Positions 10,597-20,649 of a stretch of DNA of 64,000 bases are shown here, piece after piece. A program made the position numbers and the translations under genes. Below the pieces are notes generated by a model that made no database searches, was not told the origin of the DNA, and saw only the letters and a list, made by a program, of their open reading frames with translations. This stretch comes from Symbiodinium natans (Eukaryota > Sar > Dinophyceae > Suessiales > Symbiodiniaceae), in the NCBI GenBank assembly GCA_905221605.1, contig CAJNDS010002813.1:1-64000 (forward strand), in the 5' to 3' direction. How positions within the stretch are numbered: position 1 is the first letter of the stretch; each line of letters starts with the position of its first letter.

Positions 10597-11036
10597 CTGG
10601 CGCTCGAACAGTTGGGCGGACTCTGCGATGTTCTATCCGGATCCATCAGAGGGAACCTGGCCTCTATTAACTTCGTCAATCATGTACATGTTTGATTTGT
10701 GATGAAAATTACGTTCTTGTTAATAATATATGCGAACAAAAAAATGTTTTAAATTGTTAAATTTATGAAGAGTAAAATTTTAATGATCAAAAATGCGTAG
10801 AATGTAACAAAGGATTTTATTTATTCGAAAATTAATGTCATAAAGGTAATCTAAAATATTGTGAATCTTACTTCTCAATCTGGACATCAAAAAATTACAC
10901 TATAGAATAATATTGATGTTGTAGTTGAAAATAGACTTAATAAGAGGGTTCAAAGTGACCGAAATGAGACACTAATAGGACCAAGAATACGTGGTTAAAG
11001 GCACTATGTGTCCCATTCAGTATAAGTTTGACTTGC
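10597..11036. mobile_element. AT-rich 440-bp insertion in the first satellite unit
   Basis: Other units read CAACATTGCC directly followed by ATTGGGGAAAGG. In this unit those parts are about 440 bp apart, and TTGCC is present on both sides (10592-10596 and 11032-11036), as expected for a 5-bp target duplication. From about 10680 the insert is strongly AT-rich, unlike its GC-balanced surroundings. No ORF of note and no terminal inverted repeat were seen. It could be a non-autonomous element or a captured organelle fragment. Confidence 0.55.
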
Positions 11037-11997
11037 CATTGGGGAAAGGGGATTTTCGACAACACTTATTGATTTGGGACAGGTCGGCCCTTTGCTGCGG
11101 GTTTGGAGAATGTGCCTCAAGTGAAGCCAAATCCGACCCCAGAAAGACACAAGAAGCGTAGGACACGTTTGAGTGCCCCCGCAGTTGCAATTCAGCTTGT
11201 CATGTGCAATACCTGTTCCGTTATAACGCTATTGCCAACAGTTTTAAGCGACCGCTGACTATCTTTGCGCCCGACCCAAACATGTGGTGCATGCTTTGCG
11301 TGTCTCCGCAAAATTGAAAGCGCACTTGCCTTGCCACGTTTCACGGCCCATTCTGGGGTCCTATTTTTGGGCCCCAAAGCGAAGCCCAAAATGGGATCTT
11401 CTCTAAGAGTTTCGAATCAGGCAGACCCAGTTTTGGAACCCAATTTCTGGCCTCAAAATGAAGGCCAAAAACTGTGCGATTTCTGATAAGAAGACACACT
11501 TTTGAAGCTCGCCGAAATTTGCCCGACGTGAGGACCGCTCCCGACATAAGACAATAAAAATGCACCGCTGCGTGGCAAGCGGTCGGTGGTGGGCCTGTAC
11601 TTATTCATAAAGGCGCCATTCAGGTTGCCACTGGGGGGGTACTCTGATGCGTCCTATGTTTCTCGTCGTTTGTCGGTCCTGAATGTGGACCCGCGCGATA
11701 CCGCGTTTTTTAGCGGTTTTTCCAACGGGCAGCCCGCAAAAGTTGGAAAAAAGGCTCTGGGAGTCCTGATGAGGTTTTGGAGCCCTTGAAGGGGATTGTG
11801 AGGCCTTACTTGAGTATTTGAAAGACTGGTAAACCGTATAACCCTTGAGAAAGCGCGTGTAGCAGACCTGTACACGAGTACTACACTCAAAAAATGCGGG
11901 AAAACAGCGTGTAGTACCTTGATTCCAAGTAGAAACATTACATGGACATGAACCTTAAAGTTTTGAAAAAACTATGCATTCATGTAGTACACTGTGG

Positions 11998-12165
11998 TTT
12001 TTCCCCAGCGCGGAGCGTGTAGTACCAGTTTTGATGAAATTACACCCGAGGCGAAATCCAGCTTTTCCCACAGTGCGGAGCGTGTAGTACTAGTTTTCAT
12101 GAAATTAGACTGGCGGAAAAATCCAGCTTTTCCTACAGCGCGGAGCATGTGACACCTGGTTTTTA
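11998..12165 (+). repeat. Short tandem sub-repeat (GCGCGGAGCGTGTAGTAC family) inside the unit
   Basis: Three successive copies of a ~65-70-bp segment built on GCGGAGC(G/A)TGT(A/G), followed by AGTTTT(G/C)ATGAAATTA and ATCCAGCTTTTCC. The same block recurs in every full satellite unit (for example 14660-14815, 25445-25600, 27180-27335). GTGTAGTAC also occurs upstream in the unit. No function is evident. Confidence 0.7.
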
Positions 12166-12299
12166 ATTTGCAGTTCTACAGGTCAGGGGCTTTCAAGCTT
12201 CCTGCAGACTCTGGGGCCTTCAAGCCTTTGTGTTTACAAGGGGAAATGGACTCTGTGTGAATGCAGGAAAATGCCCAAGTAATTGAAGACTGGAAGCCA

Positions 12300-12600
12300 T
12301 GCGGGCTGGGGGAGAGGCAGGCAGCAGGTTTTGCAGGCTTGCTGTAGGGTCTGTAGGGGCGGCGTGCGGCAGGGTCTGCAGGTTGCCCGCAGGCGCTGCT
12401 GGCCTGCAGGCTGCTGCAGGGTCTGCAGGCTTGCCGACAGCCTACAGACCCTGCAGCTGTAGGCTTGCTGCAGGGGTCTGCAAGCTTGCTGCATCAGGCT
12501 GCTGCAGGGCCTGCAGGCTTGCTGCAGATTCCGCATGCTTGCTGCAGGTCTGCAGGGTCTGCAGGTTGCTGCAGTGTTACATGCAGGGTCTGCAGAACGC
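12300..12600 (+). repeat. CTGCAG-rich minisatellite block inside the unit
   Basis: Dense imperfect repeats of GCAGGCTTGCTGCAGGGTCT. Because CTGCAG is palindromic, both strands give long repetitive ORFs of leucine, glutamine, alanine, cysteine and arginine, which I treat as artefacts. The block recurs in each unit (10285-10450 shortened, 14955-15280, 25740-26060, 27480-27800, 29215-29535, 30950-31260) with small length differences, the likely source of unit-length variation. Confidence 0.8.
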
Positions 12601-12933
12601 AGTAAGCAGCGCAGCCCGACCTTGAGAGCTACCTTGAAATTGCAAGGACTTGGAACCTGAAGAGCCTGGAAAAGGATGCTTGTCTCCGGTCACAAGCCCT
12701 TGCATGTGCCCCCGAGCCCCCAATGGCAATGTTGGATGCCGAAGGTCGGTCTGACATGACCAACGTGTTGCAACATTGCCATTGGGGAAAGGGGATTTTC
12801 GACAACACTTATTGATTTGGGACAAGGTAGGCCCTTTGCTGGGGGTTTGGAGAATGTGCCTCAAGTGAAGCCAAATCCGACCCCAGAAAGACACAAGAAG
12901 CGTAGGACACGTTTGAGTGCCCCCGCAGTTGCA

Positions 12934-14250
12934 ATTCAGCTTGTCATGTGCAATACCTGTTCCGTTATAACGCTATTGCCAACAGTTTTAAGCGACCGCT
13001 GACTATCTTTGCGCCCGACCCAAACATGTGGTGCATGCTTTGCGTGTCTCCGCAAAATTGAAAGCACACTTGCCACGTTTCACGGCCCATTCTGGGGTCC
13101 TATTTTTGGGCCCCAAAGCGAAGCCCGAAATGGGATCTTCTCTAAGAGTTTCGAATCAGGCAGACCCAGTTTTGGGACCCAATTTCTGGCCTCAAAATGA
13201 AGGCCAAAAACTGTGCGATTTCTGATGAGAAGACACACTTTTGAAGCTCGCCGAAATTTTGCCCGACGTGAGGACCGCTCCCGACATAAGACAATAAAAA
13301 TGCACCGCTGCGTGGCAAGCGGTCGGTGGTGGGCCTGTACTTATTCATAAAGGCGCCGTTCAGGTTGCCAATTCAGCTTGTCATGTGCAATACTTGTTCC
13401 GTTATAACGCTATTGCCAACAGTCTTAAGCGACCGCTGACATCTTTGCGCCCGACCCAAACATGTGGTGCATGCTTTGCGTGTCTCCGCAAAATTGAAAG
13501 CACACTTGCCACGTTTCACGGCCCATTCTGGGGTCCTATTTTTGGGCCCCAAAGCGAAGCCCGAAATGGGATCTTCTCTAAGAGTTTCGAATCAGGCAGA
13601 CCCAGTTTTGGGACCCAATTTCTGGCCTCAAAATGAAGGCCAAAAACTGTGCGATTTCTGATGAGAAGACACACTTTTGAAGCTCGCCGAAATTTTGCCC
13701 GACGTGAGGACCGCTCCCGACATAAGACAATAAAAATGCACCGCTGCGTGGCAAGCGGTCGGTGGTGGGCCTGTACTTATTCATATAGGCGCCATTCAGG
13801 TTGCCACAGTTGCAATTCAGCTTGTCATGTGCAATACTTGTTCCGTTATAACGCTATTGCCAACAGTTTTAAGCGACCGCTGACTATCTTTGCGCCCGAC
13901 CCAAACATGTGGTGCATGCTTTGCGTGTCTCCGCAAAATTGAAAGCACACTTGCCACGTTTCACGGCCCATTCTGGGGTCCTATTTTTGGGCCCCAAAGC
14001 GAAGCCCGAAATGGGATCTTCTCTAAGAGTTTCGAATCAGGCAGACCCAGTTTTGGGACCCAATTTCTGGCCTCAAAATGAAGGCCAAAAACTGTGCGAT
14101 TTCTGATGAGAAGACACACTTTTGAAGCTCGCCGAAATTTTGCCCGACGTGAGGACCGCTCCCGACATAAGACAATAAAAATGCACCGCTGCGTGGCAAG
14201 CGGTCGGTGGTGGGCCTGTACTTATTCATAAAGGCGCCATTCAGGTTGCC
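12934..14250 (+). repeat. Local triplication of a ~440-bp sub-unit
   Basis: The segment from ATTCAGCTTGTCATGTGC to AGGCGCC(A/G)TTCAGGTTGCC is present three times in a row, starting at about 12934, 13371 and 13815 (437 and 444 bp apart). All other units have it once. The joins fall at TTGCCA/TTGCAA microhomology, which suggests slippage or unequal exchange. Confidence 0.85.
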
Positions 14251-15998
14251 ACTGGGGGGGTACTCTGATGCGTCCTATGTTTCTCGTCGTTTGTCGGTCC
14301 TGAATGTGGACCCGCGCGATACCACGTTTTTCAGCGGTTTTTCCAACGGGCAGCCCGCAAAAGTTGGAAAAAAGGCTCTGGGAGGTCCTGATGAGGTTTT
14401 GGAGCCCTTGAAGGGGATTGTGAGGCCTTACTTGAGTATTTGAAAGACTGGTAAACCGTATAACCCTTGAGAAAGCGCGTGTAGCAGACCTGTGCACGAG
14501 TACTACACTCAAAAAATGCGGGAAAACAGCGTGTAGTACCTTGATTCCAAGTAGAAACATTACATGAACAGCGTGTAGTACCTTGATTCCAAGTAGAAAC
14601 ATTACATGAACCTTAAAGTTTTGAAAAAACTATGCATTCATGTAGTACACTGTGGTTTTTCCGCAGCGCGGAGCGTGTAGTACCAGTTTTGATGAAATTA
14701 CACCCGAGGCGAAATCCAGCTTTTCCCACAGCGCGGAGCGTGTAGTACTAGTTTTCATGAAATTAGACTGGCGGAAAAATCCAGCTTTTCCTACAGCGCG
14801 GAGCATGTGACACCTGGTTTTTAATTTGCAGTTCTACAGGTCAGGGGCTTTCAAGCTTCCTGCAGACTCTGGGGCCTTCAAGCCTTTGTGTTTACAAGGG
14901 GAAATGGACTCTGTGTGAATGCAGGAAAATGCCCAAGTAATTGAAGACTGGAAGCCATGCAGGCTGGGGGAGAGGCAGGCAGCAGGTTTTGCAGGCTTGC
15001 TGTAGGGTCTGTAGGGGCGGCGTGCGGCAGGGTCTGCAGGTTGCCCGCAGGCGCTGCTGGCCTGCAGGCTGCTGCAGGGTCTGCAGGCTTGCCGACAGCC
15101 TACAGACCCTGCAGCTGTAGGCTTGCTGCAGGGGTCTGCAGGCTTGCTGCGTCAGGCTGCTGCAGGGCCTGCAGGCTTGCTGCAGATTCCGCATGCTTGC
15201 TGCAGGTCTGCAGGGTCTGCAGGTTGCTGCAGTGTTACATGCAGGGTCTGCAGAACGCAGTAAGCAGCGCAGCCCGACCTTGAGAGCTACCTTGAAATCG
15301 CAAGGACTTGGAGCCTGAAGAGCCTGGAAAAGGATGCTTGTCTCCGGTCACAAGCCCTTGCATGTGCCCCCGAGCCCCCAATGGCAATGTTGGATGCCGA
15401 AGGTCGGTCTGACATGACCAACGTGTTGCAACATTGCCATTGGGGAAAGGGGATTTTCGACAACACTTATTGATTTGGGACAAGGTAGGCCCTTTGCTGG
15501 GGGTTTGGAGAATGTGCCTCAAGTGAAGCCAAATCCGACCCCAGAAAGACACAAGAAGCGTAGGACACGTTTGAGTGCCCCCGCAGTTGCAATTCAGCTT
15601 GTCATGTGCAATACCTGTTCCGTTATAACGCTATTGCCAACAGTTTAAGCGACCGCTGACTATCTTTGCGCCCGACCCAAACATGTGGTGCATGCTTTGC
15701 GTGTCTCCGCAAAATTGAAAGCACACTTGCCACGTTTCACGGCCCATTCTGGGGTCCTATTTTTGGGCCCCAAAGCGAAGCCCGAAATGGGATCTTCTCT
15801 AAGAGTTTCGAATCAGGCAGACCCAGTTTTGGGACCCAATTTCTGGCCTCAAAATGAAGGCCAAAAACTGTGCGATTTCTGATGAGAAGACACACTTTTG
15901 AAGCTCGCCGAAATTTTGCCCGACGTGAGGACCGCTCCCGACATAAGACAATAAAAATGCACCGCTGCGTGGCAAGCGGTCGGTGGTGGGCCTGTACT

Positions 15999-16003
15999 TA
16001 TTC
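15999..16003. repeat. Target-site duplication of element B, left copy (TATTC)
   Basis: TATTC directly precedes the 5' LTR and TATTC follows the 3' LTR at 25047-25051. Uninterrupted satellite units read CTTATTCATAAAGG at this point with one copy, so the 5 bp were duplicated on insertion. Confidence 0.9.
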
Positions 16004-16138
16004 TGTAAAGTTTTTCTACTACCTGGGAACCCCACCTACCAACCCAAAGGGTTGATGAGCATGTGTGGATTTGTGACTCATGTTTTACCGACAGCGCTTT
16101 TACCGGTTCAAGGAAAAAGAGCGACTTGAAGTTTAGCA
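16004..16138 (+). repeat. 5' LTR of element B
   Basis: 135 bp, starting TG and ending CA as LTRs do. It is identical to the 3' copy at 24912-25046. At 135 bp it is short even for copia elements. Near its 3' end it holds GGTTCAAG (16105-16112), one base different from the end of the dinoflagellate spliced leader. No TATA box is visible. Confidence 0.95.
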
Positions 16139-16150
16139 TGGTAGCGGAGC
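16139..16150 (+). other. Primer-binding site of element B
   Basis: TGGTAGCGGAGC begins at the base after the 5' LTR, starts with the TGG expected opposite a tRNA CCA end, and is identical to the site of element A. Confidence 0.8.
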
Positions 16151-16175
16151 ACACTGTGCATCCGGGACCGAAGCC

Positions 16176-17456
16176 ATGCCTCGTGGCCGTGATGATGGTT
16201 TGGGTTGGAACCCTGATGCTGTGGAGCCAATGGAGCTCACAGAACCTACAGAGCCCATGGAACTCACAGAACCCATGGAGCCAATGGAACTCACAGAACC
16301 CATGGAGCCGATGGAACCCGCAGAGCCCATGGAAGAAGGGGAACAAGAAGAAGAAATGGAGCCACGAAGAAAGGAGATCAAGATTCACCGTGTTGGCATG
16401 GGAAAAGGCTACGGATCTTCAGCAAGCAGTTCAGCTGAAGGAAGTGGAAGTGCACCAAGGTATATGCCTCCAAAGCCGAAGAAGAAGCCCGAACGACCAG
16501 TGGTGGAAGGAAGAGATTACATTCCCTTGGAAGGAGGAGAACCAGACGGGCCAGTGGAGATCGGGAGTCCTAGTTCCTCTAGCCCCGAAACTACAATGGT
16601 GTACCAAGAGGCACCACCTACACCGAGAAGGGAGCCGAGAACACTTTCGTCTGGGCACATCGCCTTGGAGCTGCAAGAGCAGCAAGTGTCTGCTGAGCAA
16701 CGCAGGCGAAGGCAGCTGGAGAGACTCTCTGCACTCGCAGCAGAGACGGAAAGGATCCAACGGCGAGCAAGGGAACGAGCCTTGCAGGAACCAGTTCGGT
16801 TTCCAAAGTCAGGAGGGCCACCGCCACCAGCGGGCCCAGAACCAGAGCAAGCTCCAGAGTGTCCACCGCCAGGAGAAGAACGAGCTCCAGAGTGTCCACC
16901 TCCGGACCCAATGCCGAGTGGTACGAAGCTTCCTCTTCACACGCTGGACGGGGAACCCAGCAACGCAGCAGTGGCGGAACACATCCGCCGGAATGAGGAG
17001 GAGTATGCTGCAAGACATGCCGGTGCAATTCCTTCAGGAGACGAAGCAAGAGCCAGGGAGTCCAAGGAATTTGCTCGTGGAGTTGCATACTTTCGAGCCA
17101 GGTACGGCCAGCGAAGCCAAAGCAGTGGAACAGCGAGTTCCAGCCGAGACACGGGGCCTGGGACCCTACAACCCAGGACGGGACCTGGGACCCTACAACC
17201 CAGGATGGAAGATGCGAGAAATGAGCCAGGGAGCAGTTCCAGAGGACCACCTCCGAGGGAACGACCTGCTGGAAGCAAGGCGCCACCTCCAGAGCCAAAG
17301 GGACCACCACCGAAGCGAGTGGGAGCAACGCAAGCCACTACGCTCTACCCGAATTCTCCTTGGAGGAGAACAGAAAGGAGAAGAATGCGAGAAAGGGGCG
17401 AGGAGCCAAACCCTGGAAATGAGGAAGATGAATGGGGAGATTGGTCAGGACGATGA
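16176..17456 (+). CDS. Accessory MEP-repeat/proline-rich ORF1 of element B
   Basis: 426 codons from ATG 16176, shortly after the primer-binding site. Residues ~18-55 are tandem MELTEP/MEPMEP repeats. A charged helical middle follows (QRRRRQLERLSALAAETERIQRRARERALQ reads as a coiled coil), then PPPGEERAPECPPP repeats and an R/G/P-rich end (GPGTLQPR twice). There is no enzymatic motif. The frame reopens after the TGA and stays open to 18005, where the reading (for example LLRQDYEWSKRSIGDVDLD) also looks protein-like; whether this is separate, spliced or reached by readthrough is unclear. The frame used by Gag is also open across this whole ORF. The 5' position resembles an ORF preceding Gag, not a classical copia gene. 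The parallel is the nested ORF of element A. Function unknown. Confidence 0.6.
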   Translation: MPRGRDDGLGWNPDAVEPMELTEPTEPMELTEPMEPMELTEPMEPMEPAEPMEEGEQEEEMEPRRKEIKIHRVGMGKGYGSSASSSAEGSGSAPRYMPPKPKKKPERPVVEGRDYIPLEGGEPDGPVEIGSPSSSSPETTMVYQEAPPTPRREPRTLSSGHIALELQEQQVSAEQRRRRQLERLSALAAETERIQRRARERALQEPVRFPKSGGPPPPAGPEPEQAPECPPPGEERAPECPPPDPMPSGTKLPLHTLDGEPSNAAVAEHIRRNEEEYAARHAGAIPSGDEARARESKEFARGVAYFRARYGQRSQSSGTASSSRDTGPGTLQPRTGPGTLQPRMEDARNEPGSSSRGPPPRERPAGSKAPPPEPKGPPPKRVGATQATTLYPNSPWRRTERRRMRERGEEPNPGNEEDEWGDWSGR

Positions 17457-17916
17457 GGTCGACTACCAGAAGGAGAAAGCAGAGATCGACTACCAGGAGG
17501 AGAAAGCAGAGATCGACTACCAGGAGGAGAAAACAGAGATCGACTACCAGGAGGAATCAAAATTCTATGGCCTATGTACAAACAAGAGCCTCTACTCCGA
17601 CAAGACTATGAATGGAGCAAGAGATCCATTGGTGATGTGGATTTGGACCAGTATTCCAGGAGCAAAGAACCTCTACGACCCCAAGACTATGCAATTCGAT
17701 TACAATGGAGCAATGGCAATGATGCTTATGCTTGGAGTATCAGGTGCGATCATGTTGTGCATTGGATGTTTGCAAGCGACAGTGCATTTGCAGTCATGTC
17801 GTCAGTCATGTTTGTGGAGATTGCAACATTCATGTTTTCGGAGGCGCTTGAGCAGAGGGGCACGGAGAGATCACTTGCGTTCGTGTGCTTGTGTGAGAAA
17901 ACAACAGAGAGGAGCG

Positions 17917-20649
17917 ATGCTGTGTGTGCTTGTCATGTTACAGTTTTCTGCAGTGCAAGGGATGCAGCAGAATGGACCACCCCAACAACCCACAGAACTT
18001 TCTGAAATTCTGACTGCATTGACAAGGGCGACCCAAGTTGGAATGAGTGCGCTACAAAGGTTGGAGCAACAAGCAAGCAGTTCGGATGATCTGAACCGAA
18101 GGATTGAAAGTGCGACAAAGGCGATCAAGGCACCAGATGTTTGGAACCCACAAGCCTCGGGAGAGCATCCACCGGATTTTACAACCTGGAAACATCAGTT
18201 TCTGAATTGGCTAGGTTTTGCCGATTCGCAGTACTCAGAAGCTCTAAGTATGATTGAAAGTCTGGGAGCAACGCCGATCGATGTTTCGACTCTCACTACA
18301 GTGGAGAGAGAACTTTCGACAAAGCTTTACCACATACTGACTTCGTATATGCGGGGAGCAGCAACGCAACTGTCTCGAAATTGGAGCAGGGAGCGATGTG
18401 GGTATCGTCTCTATCAAAGTTTGCTTTGGGAATACCAACCAGCCACCAAACAACGAGCTCTAACCCTCAGTCAAGCGATTGGGATGTTTCCCAACTTCGA
18501 TGGGGGCAAGAGCATGGTGGAGCAGATTGGTTCACTGGAAAACCTTGTTCGGGAGTACGAGATCGCTTCAGGAAAGACCTACGATCGAGATTTGTTGATG
18601 GGAGTTTTGCTTCGATGTTCACCGAGGGCGATTCGAGACCACCTTACTTTGACAATGCCCGAAGGAACAAACTACATGTCAGTGAAGCAAGCGATTCTTT
18701 CATACGAGCAAAGCAGCAAAACTTGGGATTACCAGACGGTGTTGAAGCAAAAGACCTTGCAGAACACAGCGAGCAGTTCGAATGCAGATCAAGGACCAGC
18801 ACCAATGGAAGTGGATGCAGTGTACGAGAAAGGAGGAGGAAAAGGAAACAAAGGCAACAAAGGAAACAAAGGAGGAAAAGGATCCTACTCGTGGTCAAGC
18901 TTTGGAGCAGGATTTCGCCAATGGAGAAAAGGTGGACGAAAAGGAAGCTACAAAGGAGGAAAGAAAGGACGAGGCAAAGGTTTCCACAAAGGAGGAAAGA
19001 AAGGCGGAAAGAAAGGTGGAAAGCATGGCAAAGGAGGAAAGAAAGGTGGAGGAAAGAAGTTGGACAGAGATGTTTGCCGATTCTGCAAGCAGCGAGGACA
19101 TTGGGGAAACGAGTGTCCAAACCGCAATGTTCGAGAAGTGCAGGCGAGCGAGGCCAGCACCGAGGTACCCCACTCGACAGTCGAGTCTGTTACTCCGTCG
19201 CAGAGTGCGAGCCAATACAGGATAAGGAGAGTGAGGAACATTGATTTCCATCACATTGCGAACACACCACCTGACGGCACAGAGCACTATGAGCTTAGCG
19301 AAGTTTCAGAAGAAGAAGGTGATTGGTTCACCAGAAGGATAGAGGTGCAAGGACCAGAGTGCTACTACATCGGGGATGAGAGTGAGAACAAACAAGATCA
19401 TGAGAGTGATGAGCTGTATCAATGGTATGAAAACAGCTTGGAAAGAGTTCAAGGAGGATTGGGACCTCCAGGAGGATTGGAACCTCTGAATCAAGGAGGA
19501 TTGGAACCTCTGAGTCAAGGAGGATTGGAACCTCTGAGTCAGGGAGGATCGGAACCTCTCAATGTGCGAATGGTCCAGTTGGACACAAAGCAACATGTGG
19601 TGATCTTGGATTCAGGAGCAGATGTGAGTTTGTTACCACGAAGATTGTCGGATGCAGGCGTCGAAGTTTCGACCCCAACCTCTCTGAGGTTGCAGGACGC
19701 ACAAGGGGGTGCGATGCGAGTTGAAGGTATGCGGCGAGCAGTTTTGCAGTTCAGTAGCTGCAGTGTGACTGAGGACTTTGTGTTGTCGGACACCAATAAC
19801 ATCTTGCTGTCTTTAGGAAGGCTACTCAAAAATGGATGGAAGTTTGTGTCAGTGGGATGCAAACAGCGCCAGGGGGGCGAGACCTGGGGAGAAGAAACCC
19901 AGGCGGGGGAACTTGTATCTCCCGATGGTAAGGCACGGGTGCCTGTGGAATACCAGAGGAATAGCTTGAGATTGACAGCGGAAGTTAGAGGAGTCGAGCA
20001 AGTCAGGGCAGTCAAGGTGACTTTGGCCTATGACTTTGGTAAAGTCCCAGAGAAGGATTGGAGCCTTCTACCAAATGGAACGCCAGTCCATCGCCATTTT
20101 GGACTTGAGTTTGTAAAGCCGCCGACAGGTACTTGGAAGTACAGGACCACCATCGTGAAGGTGAGCAACGAATGGGAAGTGATTGAAGCAACGGAATTGC
20201 TCGAGCGAAAATCCGACTTGGAAGATCGAATACCGGGATTGCTTTTTCGATCAGAAGTTCTCACATTCTTGCACAGGACACCAGAGTATCTGGACAAGTG
20301 CGTGGTAGAAGAGGTAGCACCAGAAGAAGCACCAAAGGAGGAAGAAAAGAAGATGGAAGAGGAGCCAGAATGGTTTGGAAGAGAAAGAGGAGCTCCAGAA
20401 GAGTTGCAGGTGCCAGTGCCGAAAGGAGTTGTGAAGCAGCAAGGAAAGGCAGGAGGACACCAAGAGTTGGAACTCGACATGGGAAGTACTATTGTGGTGA
20501 ATGGAGAGTCACTCACAGCAACGAGTGAGATTGAGAAGCTGCGAGAAGGTTGTCGGTATTTGGGTTTGAGCGTCTCAGGGTCAAAGGTGAAGATGTTCAG
20601 GAGACTGTGCAACTACCTCACCGAAGACAGAGAGTTGCAGACAGGCTGA
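17917..20649 (+). CDS. gag: Gag-protease polyprotein of copia element B
   Basis: The frame is open from 16063, but Gag-like sequence begins near ATG 17917 (others at 17935 and 17962); from 17917 it is 910 codons. Residues ~15-290 are a copia-type Gag (TWKHQFLNWLGF, LTLSQAIGMFPNF). A long K/G-rich stretch (KGGKKGGKKGGKHGKGG) precedes a CCHC knuckle, CRFCKQRGHWGNEC, near residue 390. Four GGLEPLSQ-type repeats lie just before the protease, whose active site VVILDSGADVSLLP is near residue 560. The C-terminal ~45 residues look like a SAP-type DNA-binding helix pair (REGCRYLGLSVSGSKVKMFR). Pol overlaps the end in the -1 frame. Upstream of 17917 the frame overlaps ORF1 in another frame and its reading is not convincing as protein. 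Confidence 0.85.
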   Translation: MLCVLVMLQFSAVQGMQQNGPPQQPTELSEILTALTRATQVGMSALQRLEQQASSSDDLNRRIESATKAIKAPDVWNPQASGEHPPDFTTWKHQFLNWLGFADSQYSEALSMIESLGATPIDVSTLTTVERELSTKLYHILTSYMRGAATQLSRNWSRERCGYRLYQSLLWEYQPATKQRALTLSQAIGMFPNFDGGKSMVEQIGSLENLVREYEIASGKTYDRDLLMGVLLRCSPRAIRDHLTLTMPEGTNYMSVKQAILSYEQSSKTWDYQTVLKQKTLQNTASSSNADQGPAPMEVDAVYEKGGGKGNKGNKGNKGGKGSYSWSSFGAGFRQWRKGGRKGSYKGGKKGRGKGFHKGGKKGGKKGGKHGKGGKKGGGKKLDRDVCRFCKQRGHWGNECPNRNVREVQASEASTEVPHSTVESVTPSQSASQYRIRRVRNIDFHHIANTPPDGTEHYELSEVSEEEGDWFTRRIEVQGPECYYIGDESENKQDHESDELYQWYENSLERVQGGLGPPGGLEPLNQGGLEPLSQGGLEPLSQGGSEPLNVRMVQLDTKQHVVILDSGADVSLLPRRLSDAGVEVSTPTSLRLQDAQGGAMRVEGMRRAVLQFSSCSVTEDFVLSDTNNILLSLGRLLKNGWKFVSVGCKQRQGGETWGEETQAGELVSPDGKARVPVEYQRNSLRLTAEVRGVEQVRAVKVTLAYDFGKVPEKDWSLLPNGTPVHRHFGLEFVKPPTGTWKYRTTIVKVSNEWEVIEATELLERKSDLEDRIPGLLFRSEVLTFLHRTPEYLDKCVVEEVAPEEAPKEEEKKMEEEPEWFGRERGAPEELQVPVPKGVVKQQGKAGGHQELELDMGSTIVVNGESLTATSEIEKLREGCRYLGLSVSGSKVKMFRRLCNYLTEDRELQTG

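Noticed and set aside
20540-20649. Slippery heptamer for -1 frameshifting in element B
   Set aside because: No X_XXY_YYZ site in the correct phase was found in the overlap; the frame relation is reported without a mechanism.
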